Part shown: positions 23,974 through 35,438 of the stretch, piece by piece
Numbering within the stretch: the stretch's first letter is position 1
How the letters are laid out: every line of letters starts with the position of its first letter
Origin: Salvelinus alpinus
Lineage: Eukaryota > Chordata > Actinopteri > Salmoniformes > Salmonidae
Assembly: GCF_045679555.1 (NCBI RefSeq)
Contig: NC_092120.1
Span: forward strand, 11,715,805 to 11,779,804
Direction: 5' to 3'
Length of the DNA stretch: 64,000 nucleotides
Program-made: the position numbers and the translations under genes
The notes under the pieces: model-generated
Seen by the model: the letters and a program-made list of their open reading frames with translations, nothing else
Databases searched by the model: none
What the model was told of the DNA's origin: nothing

Positions 23974-25515
23974 CAGCAGGGTCGGCCTGTTTTTGGTGCT
24001 ACCTTCTAGTATTTCCACCGACCTGGTGCGTGTTTTTATATAGTTCCTTTTCCTGTTGGTCTGTCTCCCTTTGGAGGTGCCACAGCTGCGTTTTACGTCT
24101 CCCTTTTTTGAGGCTCTGTTAGAGCAGTGGACTGACGTGATGGGCTAGATAAGAGTCCCCACTCGTGTTGTATAAGCAATTTATTTTATGCGAGCTTATA
24201 CTGAAAGTTGTTCTTTATGACTGAATTCATTTTTATTTTAGTGTGTATTAGTACATTTTGGATGTCAGGCATATTTCGTTTTTGTACTTTTATGCCCTTT
24301 TTTTTGCGTATTAAGAATGGTCATTATTTAGACAGTGTTATTTTTTTATTCACTGATGTGTGTAATAATTTTGTTATTTGCCAAAGCAAAGTGTAGTTAG
24401 TATAACTACTAGTGTTACAGCTGCAAGTGTCAGGTTAATGTAGCACACCTGAAATGTCCTTTAAGAGAAGCGGAATATGATAATCTGCAAAAAGATTTTT
24501 CCCAACAAGCCATTGCAACTTGTAGCAGTGCGTTATTTTAAGCATTAGCGTAATGACCTACCACCAAATATCCGTGGTTTAGGACCCTGTATTGACATAC
24601 AGAAAACACTTAGGCATCTTTTGGAGTTGTTAAAGTCATGCCAATTTAGCATCATTGCTTTGTACTCCACCACACAGGAAGTTACATCATGAATTTGTAG
24701 CCTTTTTTGCACCTCAAAAAGTGGCCTTTGCACATGTCACAACGGCAACATATTAGAATTCAACAATGTATTATGACCCAACATTTTTTTTTTTTTGCTT
24801 GCGGTTACTTCCCCATCATTTAATTTTGGGGACATAGCTGTGAAAGACTACACCACTCTGTGGACTCCACTTTACACTCGATAGCACTGGTGTGCTCTAC
24901 CCACTTAAAACCACTGTCCCCTTTTGTTCATGCAGCTGTGAAAGTCCCTTTGCCACTCTGATGAGGTCAAGGGTCAAACAGGAGAGTGCTCTGCTTAACC
25001 GGAGTGTCCTTCTCATTATCCCTGTGACTCACTCTGCCTTTTACCAGTGTGGCATTGAAGTTACTTAAAACAACCCCAGTTTAAAAGCTACAGTATTGTT
25101 GGGTACAAATCATCTCACCAATACAGGTGAGGCTTTTTAGCAATAAGCATAGTTAGTTACTCATAAAGACTGTTTAAGGTTTATACATTTTATACAACAT
25201 TCATCAATTGTAATAGTATCAAGCGACGGTTTCAATTAAATGCAAGGTGAAAGCTAGAAGTTTATTTCAATGTATTCTGCTATTTCATGAATAGCACAGC
25301 AGATGCTTATGGTGTTTTATGCTAAGTTTATTTTTGGTTATGTCCAAGATATACAGTAAGGTACTGAAGTGATCTTGAAAGCAAAGTGCCCATTTTTAGT
25401 GGTGGGGCGGTGACCACCCAACCTGAAATATCTCTAATTTGAGTGACAGACCTAGCTTTGTCTAATGCTTGTCTATTTAATCTGTATTTTCAAAATAAAA
25501 TGTTCATCAGCCTCT
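23974..25515 (+). other. dpy19l1: dpy19l1 3' UTR with poly(A) signal
   Basis: About 1.5 kb of T-rich, non-coding sequence follows the stop. An AATAAA at 25494-25499, followed by a TTTCTTTCTC-rich stretch, is the best poly(A) signal before the first clear transposon at about 25740. The 3' end is inferred; no transcript evidence was available. Confidence 0.6.
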
Positions 25516-25845
25516 TTCTTTCTCTTGTTTTTAACAGTGAGTAAAAGTTTGCTAGTTGATCATTTGAGAGAATTGGATATTTCATTCATTAAATGGTTTC
25601 TGGATTCACAGTAACAAGCCTTTATTACTAGAATACACAATTGAATACAAATGTGACTGTTTTTATAGTGCGACGGCCACCCCCAACAAAGAAAAACATT
25701 TGAGGTTCCACTGGGTATGACAAGCGATAGTGACTGACTTACAGAAATATCTCAACATAAGTATTCAAACCCCTGAGTCAATATTTTGTAGAAGTACCTT
25801 TGGCAGCGATTACAACAGTCAGTCTTTCTTGGTAAGTCTTTAAGA

Positions 25846-27640
25846 CAGGGATCATCAATTATATTCACCCGTGGGGTGATTTTTACTTGAGCGGATGTTC
25901 AGGGACATAATTACAAATTGACTGCAAGAAGAACAAACAGATATTTTATTAAAACATTTTCAAACCATGCTTTCATTTGTATACGGTCACAAATATCTCT
26001 TATGCGTGGGAATACTTTGGAACAGATTTCCAAAACTAAAATCACTTGGAGCTGATTTGCTGGTGTTTTTACAGTATTTTATGTCCACATTAAAAAAATT
26101 ATATATACAGCACCAATCAAAAGTTTGGACACACCTACTCATTCAAGGGTTTTTCTCTATTTTTACTATTTTCTACATTGTATAATAATGGTGAAGACAT
26201 CAACACTATAAAATAACACATACGAAGTCATGTAGTAACCAACAAAGTGTTTAACAAATCAAAATATATTTGAGATTCTTCAGCCACCCTTTGCCTTGAT
26301 GACAGCTCTGCACACCCTTGGCATTCTCTCAACCAGCTTCATGAGGTAATGACTTAGAATACATTTCAATTAACAGGTGTGCCTTGTTAAAAGTTAATTT
26401 GTGGAATTTCTTTCCTTCTTAATGCGTTTGAGCCAATCAGTTGGGGTGGTATACAGAAGGTGGCCCTATTTTGTAAAAGACCAAGTCCATATTATGGCAA
26501 GAACAGCTCAAATAAGCAAAGGGAAATGACAGTCCATCATTACTTTAAGACATGAAGGTCAGTCAATGTGGAACATTTCTTCAAGTGCAGTTGCAAATAC
26601 CATCAAGCACTATGATGAAACTGGCTCTCATGAGGACCGCCACAGGAAAGGAAGACCCAGAGTTACCTCTGCTGCAGAGGATAAGTTCATTACAGTTAAC
26701 TGCACCTCAGATTTCATCCCAAATAAGTGCTTCACAGAGTTCAAGTAACAGACACATCTCAACAACTGTTCAGATGAGACTGCATGAATCAGGCCTTCAT
26801 GGTCGAATTGCTGCAAAGAAACCACTACTAAAGGACACCAATAAGAAGAGACTTGCTTGGGCCAAGAAACATGAGCAATGTACATTAGACTGGTGGAAAT
26901 CTTGTCATTTCGTCTGATGTGTCCAAATTTGATATTTTTGGAACCAACCGCCGTGTCTTTGTGAGATGCAGAGTAGGTGAACGGATGTTCTCCGCATGCG
27001 TGGTTCCCACCGTGAAGCATAGAGGTAAGGGGGTTTGCTGGTGACACTGACGGTGATTTATTTAGCATTCAGTTTCATCATGTTTTTTGCGACTGCACTT
27101 GAAGAAACTTTCAAAGTTCTTGAAATTTTCCGGACTGACTGACCTTCGTTTCTCTTTGCTTATTTGAGCTGTTCTTGCCATAATATGGACTTAGTCTTTT
27201 ACCAAATAGGGCTATCTTCTGTATACCACCCCACATAACTGATTGGCTCAAACGCATTAAGAAGGAAAGAAATTCCACAAAACTTTTAACAAGGCACACT
27301 TGTTAATTGAAATTCATTCCAGGCGACTACCTCATGAATCTGGTTGAGAGAATGCCAAGTGTGTGCAAATCAAAATATACAAAATATATTTTGATTTGTT
27401 TATCACTTTTGATTACTACATGATTCCATATGTTTTTGAATAGTTTTAATGTCTTCACTATTATTCCACAATGTAGAAAATAGTAAAATTAAATAAAAAC
27501 CTTGAATGGACCACAGTCTGAACTTTTGACTGATACTGTATATTATTTTGTTTGTTCAGAAAACGTGGGGAAACAAATAATATAACCCTCGGGCCAAATT
27601 TGGGGAATATCATCTGCGGGCCACAAGTCGGGGAACCCTG
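25846..27640. mobile_element. hAT-type non-autonomous element
   Basis: Starts CAGGGATCATCAA and ends GGGGAACCCTG, so the terminal CAGGG/CCCTG bases are inverted. The 8-bp flanks CTTTAAGA and CTCTAAGA differ at one position, as expected for an old hAT target-site duplication. A fold-back Tc1 occupies its centre. Confidence 0.7.
26106..27540. mobile_element. Fold-back Tc1 relic
   Basis: Both ends carry the same terminal sequence (CAAAAGTTTGGACACACCTA on the left, a diverged mirror on the right). The inversion extends far past normal TIRs: 26106-26620 is mirrored by about 27060-27540. Both arms hold the transposase start region (minus-strand GGCAAGAACAGCTCAAATAA on the right). A broken plus-strand transposase fragment, including [20 protein letters not shown], lies between. 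The 3' half of a normal element is missing. Confidence 0.75.
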
Positions 27641-27987
27641 CTCTAAGAGCTTCCACACATCTGGATTGTGCATTTAGCCATTATTCTTTTCAAAATTCTT
27701 CAAGCTCTTTCAAATTGGTTGTTGATCATTGCTAGACAACCATTTTCAAGTCTTGCCATATATTTGTCTTGCCGTAGATTTAATTCAAAACTGTAGCCCG
27801 GCCACTCAGGAACATTTACTGTCTTCTTGGTAAACAACTCCAGTGTATATTTGTCCTTGTGTTTTAGGTTGTTGTCCTGCTGAAAGGAGAATTCATCTCC
27901 CAGTGTCTGGTGGAAAGCAGAATGAACCAGGTTCTTCTAGAATTAGGTCCATTCCATTTATTTTTTATTCAGAAAAACTCCCCAGCC

Positions 27988-29433
27988 CAACCTCTCTGGG
28001 ATATGTGGGACGCTAGCGTCAACAACAGCCAGTGAAATTGCAGGACGCCAAATTCAAAACAACAGAAATCCCATAATTAAAATTCCTCAAACATTCAAGT
28101 ATTATACAGCATTTTAAAGATAAACTTCTTGTAAATCCAGCCACAGTGTTCGATTTCAAATAGGCTTTACGGCTAAAGCAAACCAAACGATTATGTTAGG
28201 TCAGCACCTAGTCACAGAAAACCATACAGCCATTTTCCAGCCAAGGAGAGGGCTCACAAAAGTCAGAAATAGCGATTAAATTAATCACTAACCTTTGATG
28301 ATCTTCATCAGATGGCACTCACAAGACTTCATGTTACACAATAAATGTGTGTTTTGTTCAATAAAGTTAATCTTTATGTCCAAACACCTCATTTGAAATG
28401 GGTGTGTTATGTTCAGAAATGCATTGTCTCAAACAAACATCCGGTGAAAGTGCAGAGAGCCACATCAAATTACAGAAATACTCATCATAAACATTGATAA
28501 AAGATACAAGTATTCTGCATGGAATTATAAACTTCTCCTTAATGCAACCGCTGTGTCAGATTTCAAAAAGGCTTTACGGCGAAAGCACAGCGATTATGTT
28601 AGGTCAGCACCTAGCCACAGAAAAACATACAGCCATTTTCCAAAGAAGGAGAGGTGTCACAAAAGTCAGAAATAGCGTTATAAATATTCACTTACCTTTG
28701 ATGATCTTCATCGGAATGCACTCCCAGGAATCCCAGTTACACAATAAATGTTTGTTTTGTTCGATAAAGTCCATAATTTATGTCCAAATACCTCCTTTTT
28801 GTTCGCGCATTTATCCCAGTAATCCAAATGCTCAATGCGCGATCGCTTAGTTCAGACGAAAAGTCAAAAAAGTTATATTACAGTTTGTAGAAACATGTCA
28901 AACGATGTATAGAATCAATCTTTAGGATGTTTTTATCATAAATCTTCAATAATGTTTCAACCGGACAATTCCTTTGTCTTTAGAAAGGAAAAGGAACGCA
29001 GCTAACTCTCACGGGCGTGCGCCTGACTGAGCTCATGGCATTATGCCAGACACTCAAACAGCTCTTATTCTCTCCCCCTTCACAGTAGAAGCCTGAAACA
29101 AGGTTCTAAAGACTGTTGACATCTAGTGGAAGCCTTAGGAAGTGCAATATGACTCCATAGACACTGTATATTTGATAGGCAATGACTTGAAAAACTACAA
29201 ACCTCACATTTCCCACTTCCTGGTTGGATTTTTTCTCAGGTTTCTGCCTGCCATATGAGCTCTGTTATACTCACAGACATCATTCAAACAGTTTTAGAAA
29301 CTTCAGAGTGTTTTCTATCCAAATCTACTAATTATATGCATATTCTAGCTTTTGGGCCTGAGTAGCAGGCAGTTTACTCTGAGCACCTTATTATCCAAGC
29401 TACTCAATACTGCCCCCCAGTCCCAAAGAAGTT
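27988..29433. mobile_element. Non-autonomous TA-flanked element, copy 2
   Basis: Begins AACCTCTCTGGGATATGTGG and ends near CCCAAAGAAGTTTAA. It shares landmarks and order with copies 1 and 3, including the near-terminal GCATATTCTAGC and TACTGCCCCCCAG. Inserted in the decayed Tc1. It contains no credible ORF. Confidence 0.75.
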
Positions 29434-29691
29434 TAATTAACCATTACAAGTATACCCATAACATACTGCAGCCACAACTATGCTTGAAGATATGGAGAGT
29501 GGTACTCAGTAATGTATTGGATTTGCCCCAAACATAACATTTTGTATTCAGGACAAATATTCAGGATATTGTGCCAGTGACATTTTAATATTTTTTAAAT
29601 CTATTTTAAATTCAGGCTGTAACACAACAAAATGTGTAAATAGTCAAAGGGGTGTGAATACTTTCTGAAGGCACTGTAAGTGTAATAGGCT

Positions 29692-29858
29692 GCATTTACA
29701 CAGGCAGCCCTATTCTGATCTTTTTCCCAATAATTTGTCTTTTGACCAATCACATCAGATCTTTTCACATCAGATCATAATCAGAGCTAATCTGATTAGT
29801 CAAAAGACAAATTAGTGAAAAAATTATCAGAAGTGAGCTGCCTATGTAAACAGCCTTA
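29692..29858. mobile_element. Palindromic hairpin MITE
   Basis: About 165 bp that is nearly its own reverse complement: GGCTGCATTTACACAGGCAG at the left mirrors CTGCCTATGTAAACAGCC at the right. CAATAATTTGTCTTTTGACC mirrors GTCAAAAGACAAATTAGTG. Confidence 0.75.
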
Positions 29859-30608
29859 GTGACACACAACGAAAGCAAAAGGGTTTGCTTGCAGTTTGCA
29901 GACTATGTGGGTAACTTACCATGCACTGTATCAACTGGATATTGTGTCTCAATTGATATTTTCTCATGATCAAACGTCTCTTCGTCTGTACTGTTTTGAT
30001 TATAGGTCTCTTCGTCAGTGGAGAAATAGAAGACGAGAAGTGAGGGAAATCAATGCAAAAGCAGGGTTGAAACTACCACGTCAACTCATTTCAGGGCTAA
30101 TCCTAATGCATGAAACTTGAGGTAAATACATCGATTTGTAGTTAGGATTGGGCCTTCCGTGAATCAACTGTGTTGAAATGTAATTGACCCATTGAGTTGG
30201 TTAGAGGGAGCATGTGTCCCAAAACCTGTTTTAGCATGTGCATTTTGGATTTTCACCATTTTGAAGTAGTCAACTGGGTGGGACTTGCAATGGGTTAAGG
30301 AAGGATCACAGTAGGTCAGTAGGAGGGTTCAGCCAATGAATTATACACCTGAGGAAACATTCCATAATTGCAGGTGGCAGTAAATCTATCTGTTCAAACT
30401 ATACACATTCCAGCAAAGTAGGTAGTGGTATGCACCTTTTCAGTTCATTTTGGTACTGCCAATACACTCATAGAAGTAGAAGAAGAAGAAATGGACAACT
30501 TTAAAATGGGGACAGCCCTCAATGGCGCTGCCCATGCTCTCACAGAAGTGGCCATTGCAAAGATAGGGGAAGAGCTCTTTTGTACATCTCTATGAATTTA
30601 CCCCAATT
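29859..30608. other. Intergenic stretch, nothing firmly recognised
   Basis: Between the hairpin MITE and lectin locus B. A short phrase at 30490-30560 (ATGGACAACTTTAAAATGGG) looks like part of a dispersed repeat. No gene with support was found. Confidence 0.5.
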
Positions 30609-30729
30609 CTAATCCATCATATACCCACCAAGCACGGGTTGAAGCAGCCCGGGCGGATGATGTCCCTCCATCCCGTGGCACTGGAAGGTGACAGAGTCCC
30701 CAGCCGCTATGGATGAGATCACAGCACAC
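30609..30729 (-). pseudogene. Locus B last C-half lectin exon, frameshifted
   Basis: Starts normally (CAVISSIAAGDSVTFQCHG, then MEG) but lacks the bases for RYV. The sequence then reads out of frame to TAG at 30609-30611. The out-of-frame remnant still shows a PGCFNPCL-like segment. Confidence 0.7.
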
Positions 30730-30987
30730 CTGTCAGGTAGATTAGGAGTCATTCATACAATAGCCTACAGGATTTATATTATGTATCCTTTATTTAGGTG
30801 ATCCCATTGGTTCTGAAATAGTACTGTTACAGTAACTACATGGTAGCAGTGTGGCAATTATAGTAGTACTTTAGTACTGTGTTAGTAGTTCTCTTTGGTT
30901 GCATTGTGCTTTTCATGTACTAGTACTTTAGTAGAAGTACAGAGTTGTGAGTAGTTTATTGTCAACATATTTGCTCAGCCTACTCAC

Positions 30988-31267
30988 TGAGGGTTACTGT
31001 TGCCGTTGTTCTTCAGGGAGCTTCCGATGAGAATCTCTGCCGCGTCCTGCCTCCAGGGGCAGCAGTCCTCTCTGTTATTGACGGTAATGGAGGTGACTTT
31101 GCGAACAGCCAGGTCCACCCTCCACCAGGGGTCGCTCTGAAGCCAGGTGTGGGCACAGGAGCCAGAGAGGCACTCTGCATCCAGGCGACCATCGATGGCG
31201 TTCTCGGCATGGGTCAGACGGCTTAGCTTGGACCACTGGGTCGCTCTTCCCATCAGCGCCACGTTGC
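30988..31267 (-). CDS. Locus B N-half lectin exon 3
   Basis: Encodes NVALMGRATQWSKLSRLTHA, GSCAHTWLQSDPWWRVDLAV and NREDCCPWR. The His and R-x-D-x4-R residues are kept, but the spacing from His to Arg is one residue shorter than usual. Donor GTGAGTA. Confidence 0.85.
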
Positions 31268-31393
31268 CTTCATTCAAACAAGAGGGATGGGGTTTGCTCA
31301 GAAAAATTACAAGCCTCTGGTTAAACATTTCTGATTTCTGGTCCCAATTTTAGCCTGGAGGGTACTGTATCATTGGATGTAGGAGTAGCTGAC

Positions 31394-31498
31394 CTCTCCG
31401 AATGGCAAGTCTTCTGAGGGATCTCAGAAGATCCCACAGCCAGGCCAGGTTTAGGTTTGGAGCTGTAACAGCTGTCTCAGTGGCAGTTGAAGGCAGGG
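31394..31498 (-). CDS. Locus B linker exon
   Basis: A 105-bp, phase 1-1 exon between domains, with acceptor TTTTTCCAG and donor GTCAGC. It encodes LPSTATETAVTAPNLNLAW followed by a Leu/Arg-rich stretch. No lectin similarity; predicted only from phase and splice sites. It could be an unused ORF. Confidence 0.45.
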
Positions 31499-31618
31499 CT
31501 GGAAAAAGGAGAGGCACAGGGAGAAAGGGAGTAGAGTAAAAAAAATTGTATCCGTAAACAAGAATTAAAAAAGGCATCTGCTGGAGAAGGTGTACATTCT
31601 GAATGATGGAGCCCATAC

Positions 31619-31770
31619 CTGCCTGAAAGGTGCTTGCGTGCAGTTCTACCTCACACAAAGTCAGGCACTTCTCTTTCCCTGGGAGGAGAATGTTGACATC
31701 GCGCCACGATATCCCACCGCACGGAAATGTCCTGGTTTGCCCAGCAGGGATGTATGGAATCCCGGCACAC
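31619..31770 (-). CDS. Locus B C-half lectin exon 2
   Basis: Encodes CAGIPYIPAGQTRTFPCGG, WRDVNILLPGKEKCL and TLCEVELHAS. The usual GRYV is WRDV. Ends in phase 1 at donor GTATGG. Confidence 0.8.
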
Positions 31771-31873
31771 CTACAGGTATAGTAAACTTGAGCATTGTTA
31801 TATTTTATGAGAAGATTGCGGGACAAACAGTATTTGATCAAAATAAGGGATCAGGGATGAATTTCCTGAAAGC

Positions 31874-32224
31874 TTAAAGGGGCAATCTGTAGTGGCTAAA
31901 TCCATTTTGGGATGTATAAATTAATTATGGATTCTTGAAGAATTTACTGTAACTTAGAAATGCCTCATGAGCTTAGTTCAACTGTCGTAGCCCATCAGAA
32001 CACAAAATATCATCTTGTTTTATGCAATGTTCTTAAACAAAGTAAATGTAAACAAACTATATAGCCTCAAAACATGGTTTCAACTATAATTTTAATTTCA
32101 CAGATGGTCAGTCCTTGCATCCATAGCTATGTCTATGAATTTAAGAGTGGTTACATTTCTCCAGACCCATCCCTAGGCTGGGAGGACCGTTTGTTATTGT
32201 TTCAACTCCGGATTGCCCCTTTAA
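31874..32224. mobile_element. MITE with TTAAAGGGGCAATCTG ends
   Basis: About 350 bp, non-coding. The left end TTAAAGGGGCAATCTGTAG mirrors the right end GGATTGCCCCTTTAA. A diverged copy in opposite orientation lies at 44875-45210. Confidence 0.7.
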
Positions 32225-32359
32225 GTCTGGTTAAATTCTCATAGTTGATGATGATGAGTTATGGAGATGGCTGTGTTGTTTAAGGGAGAATTGTGTTACT
32301 GGGATGACACATAGTGCATTGTGTAGCCAGCCAGAAGTTGTGTTACGAAGATAAGTCAC

Positions 32360-32642
32360 AGTGGGTTGCTATTGCCGTTGTTGAACAGTGAGTCCCCAAC
32401 GTGGATCTCTGCTCCACTGATCCTGTCGGAGCAGCAGTCCCCTCTGTTGGTAATGGTGACGTAGGTGACGTTGTGGGTCTTGCTCAGGTCCACCCGCCAC
32501 CAGGAGTCGATATCTGCTTTCGTGTGGCTGCAGGACCCCTCCAGATACCAATTGGTCCAGTTCAGGTCAATGGCATTGTTGGCATTTCCAAACTTGTCCC
32601 ACTGCGACGACTGACTGGCTATCCCGCCAGTGGCTGCACTCT
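32360..32642 (-). CDS. Locus B N-half lectin exon 2, canonical sugar site
   Basis: Encodes GSCSHTKADIDSWWRVDLSK and TNRGDCCSDRISGAEIHVGD. It keeps the whole F-type motif: the His of SCSH, then 26 residues, then R-x-D-x4-R in RGDCCSDR. This is the best candidate for fucose binding in the window. Donor GTGACT is weak. Confidence 0.85.
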
Positions 32643-32715
32643 CTTCACAGAACAAACAAGATTAAAAACATTGGGTTTACAAATGGTTCATTGTCAGTTC
32701 AAGATGCAGTACATA

Positions 32716-34320
32716 CAGTGAGGGAAAAAAGTATTTGATCCCCTGCTGATTTTGTACGTTTGCCCACTGACAAAGAAATTATCAGTCTATAATTTTAATG
32801 GTAGGTTTATTTGAACAGTGAGAGACAGAATAACAACAAAAATATCCAGAAAAATGCATGTCAAAAATGTTATAAATTGATTTGCATTTTAATGAGGGAA
32901 ATAAGTATTTGACCCCTTCTCAATCAAAAAGATTTCTGGCTCCCAGGTGTCTTTCATACAGGTAACGAACGGAGATTAGGAGCACACTCTTAAAGGGAGT
33001 GCTACTAATCTCAGTTTCTTACCTGTATAAAAGATACCTGTCCACAGAAGCAATCAATCAATCAGATTCCAAACTCTCCACCATGGCCAAGACCAAAGAG
33101 CTCTCCAAGGATGTCAGGGACAAGATTGTAGACCTACACAAGGCTGGAATGGGCTACAAGACCATCGCCAAGCAGCTTGGTGAGAAGGTGACAACAGTTT
33201 CTGTGATTATTCGCAAATGGAAGAAACACAAAAGAACTGTCAATCTCCCTCAGCCTGGGGCTCCATGCAAGATCTCACCTCGTGGAGTTGCAATGATCAT
33301 GAGAACGGTGAGGAATCAGCCCAGAACTACACAGGAGGATCTTGTCAATGATCTCAAGGCAGCTGGGACCATAGTCATCAAGAAAACAATTGGTAACACA
33401 CTATGCCGTGAAGGACTGAAATCCTGCAGCGCCCGCAAGGTCCCCCTGCTCAAGAAAGCACATATACATGCCCGTCTGAAGTTTGCCAATGAACATCTGA
33501 ATGATTCAGAGGACAACTGGGTGAACGTGTTGTGGTCAGATGAGACCAAAATGGAGTTCTTTGGCATCAACCCAACTTGCCGTGTTTGGAGGAGGAGGAA
33601 TGCTGCCTATGACCCCAAGAAACCATCCCCACCGTCAAACATGGAGGTGGAAACATTATGCTTTGGGGGTGTTTTTCTGCTAAAGGGACAGGATAACTTC
33701 ACCGCATCAAAGGGACGATGGACGGGGCCATGTACCGTCAAATCTTGGGTGAAAACCTCCTTCCCTCAGCCAGGGTATTGAAAATGGGTCGTGGATGGGT
33801 ATTCCAGCATGACAATGACCCAAAACACACGGCCAAGGCAACAAAGGAGTGGCTCAAGAAGAAGCACATTAAGGTCCTGGAGTGGCCTAGCCAGTCTCCA
33901 GACCTTAATCCCATAGAAAATCTGTGGAGGGAGCTGAAGGTTCGAGTTGCCAAACGTCAGCCTCGAAACCTTAATGACTTGAAGAAGATCTGCAAAGAGG
34001 AGTGGGACAAAATCCCTCCTGAGATGTGTGCAAACCTGGTGGCCAACTACAAGAAACGTCTGACCTCTGTGATTGCCAACAAGGGTTTTGCCACCAAGTA
34101 CTAAGTCATGTTTTGCAGAGGGGTCAAATACTTATTTCCCTCATTAAAATGCAAATCAATTCATAACATTTTTGACATGCGTTTTTCTGGATTTTTTTGT
34201 TGATATTCTGTCTCTCACTGTTCAAATAAACCTACCATTAAAATTATAGACTGATCATTTCTTTGTCAGTGGGCAAACGTACAAAATCAGCAGGGGATCA
34301 AATACTTTTTTCCCTCACTG
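32716..34320 (+). mobile_element. Nearly complete Tc1/mariner transposon
   Basis: 1,605 bp flanked by TA (32714-32715, 34321-34322). The terminal inverted repeats start CAGTGAGGGAAAAAAGTATT and extend far inward with a second repeat near GGGAAATAAGTATTTGACCC. It carries one transposase gene with a single frameshift and sits in an intron of lectin locus B. Confidence 0.9.
33083..34104 (+). pseudogene. Tc1 transposase, one frameshift
   Basis: The DNA-binding region starts [20 protein letters not shown] with paired helix-turn-helix segments; WSDE then marks the start of the catalytic domain. DD34E residues are visible: the D of WSD, the D of FQHD and the E of NPIENLW, with 34 residues between the last two. 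A one-base change between 33600 and 33640 shifts the frame just before [11 protein letters not shown]; the correct frame resumes to the stop at 34102. Otherwise it looks young. Cut-and-paste transposase by family knowledge; inactive as it stands. Confidence 0.88.
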
Positions 34321-34823
34321 TAGCTGTACTAATTAATGATCTCAATGAAAACTTTTTCTCAAACAGTGGTTGTATTCTCTATAGTACCACAAAAGTAAAA
34401 ATATTGTATATTGTATTACCATATTGAGTCTTATGATGTAGGCATAGAATGTTTTGCCCTCTCTTCATATCTTGCACCCTCCTCTCTACAGGAAACATTA
34501 CAGTACATAAGGGTTTGAGTCACAGGCTTAAAAGACAGTTAGCCATGGCTTCAAGTCATCTAATAGCTACCATGTTGGCAAGTTAATGTCCAACAACAAC
34601 ACATCAGAGAAATGGTAACTAAAACCCTGTACATACCAGAGGAAAGATGTTTGTCTATATCTGTAAAAGGACCAATACATTTGTTGTAATTTAGAGGAAT
34701 AGGTCAAGTTTGACCAGATGTCATGATTTTGTCACCCTAACAAGCTTCTAAACTTAGATGAAGTGATCATATATTGCCCCTTCAGTTAATTGATGACAAT
34801 ACCATATAATGTCTGCTCCTCAC
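34321..34823. other. Intron of lectin locus B
   Basis: Lies between the intact Tc1 element (ends 34320) and the C-half exon. AT-rich; no element or exon recognised. Confidence 0.5.
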
Positions 34824-34972
34824 CTGGATGGCTGCCCACATTCACCTCCACCTCACACAGTGACAGGTCTTTATTGCAGCCCGGCAAGAAGACGTTCACA
34901 TAGCGACCCTCGATCCCTCTGCACTGAAAGGTCATGACCTCCCACGCGGGATATGAGGACATCACAGCGCAC
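34824..34972 (-). CDS. Locus B C-half lectin exon 1
   Basis: Encodes CAVMSSYPAWEVMTFQCRG then IEGRYVNVFLPG and LSLCEVEVNVGSHP. Intact, phase 2 in and phase 1 out. Confidence 0.8.
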
Positions 34973-35093
34973 CTAAAGAAGGAAATCGTATAATCAGGCT
35001 TTTGATCTCAAATCATAAACATCAAATGCGCTCTGTGTTTTAGTGTTTTAAATAAGTCAATATTTGCTGACGAGCTTCCTCACAATGGATTGT

Positions 35094-35348
35094 TGTTGCC
35101 GTTATTCTGCAGATAGTTTCCAAAGTGGATTTCAGCACCATCGATCATCTCTGGATCAACGTCTTCAATGTTGGTGACTGTTATGGAGGTGATGTTTTAA
35201 GTTTGCTGCAAGTCCACCCTCCACCATGGGTTGACTTGGGACTTGGTGCGGCTGCATGATTTGTCTTTGTACATGGAGAGGCGTCTTCCATCTACGACAT
35301 TGTCAGAGACCCCATGTAGGAGTTCTGTGAGGATTGACCAGTAGTTTT
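35094..35348 (-). pseudogene. Locus B first N-half lectin exon, with stop
   Basis: Reads [12 protein letters not shown], then TAA (35197-35199), then NITSITVTNIEDVDPEMIDG. The N-terminal strand is shortened compared with other domains. All three fucose-contact positions are changed (His to Arg, Arg to Ile, second Arg to Met). Donor GTGAGG. Confidence 0.75.
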
Positions 35349-35438
35349 CTTTAAGGCAACATGGTATTTAAGGAAATAGAAGGTTTACACTTACCAATAC
35401 AGTACAAAGATCTATGAATTTATGCAACATACTTATGT

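Larger units (their letters stand above)
25740..29676. mobile_element. Decayed Tc1-type transposon hosting two insertions
   Basis: The right end CTTTCTGAAGGCACTG followed by TA (29677-29678), and body pieces at 25740-25845, 27641-27987 and 29434-29676, belong together. They match a common fish Tc1-like family in antisense orientation. A hAT element (25846-27640) and a non-autonomous element (27988-29433) interrupt it. The left TIR is eroded and the transposase is destroyed. Confidence 0.7.
30609..35348 (-). pseudogene. F-type lectin (fucolectin) locus B, three domains, damaged
   Basis: Seven minus-strand exons join in consistent phase: 35348-35094, 34972-34824, 32642-32360, 31770-31619, 31498-31394, 31267-30988, 30729-30609. 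They encode three F-type lectin domains, each split into an N-half exon (…WWRVDL…GAEI…NNGNSNP) and a C-half exon (CAV…LCEVEV). The family binds L-fucose and serves in innate recognition in fish. Damage: an in-frame TAA at 35197-35199 in the first N-half, and a loss of bases after HGMEG in the last C-half that removes the LCEVEVYG end and leads to TAG at 30609-30611. No signal exon lies directly upstream. It is most likely a pseudogene, or a gene whose first and last exons are not used. Two transposons sit in its introns. Confidence 0.75.
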
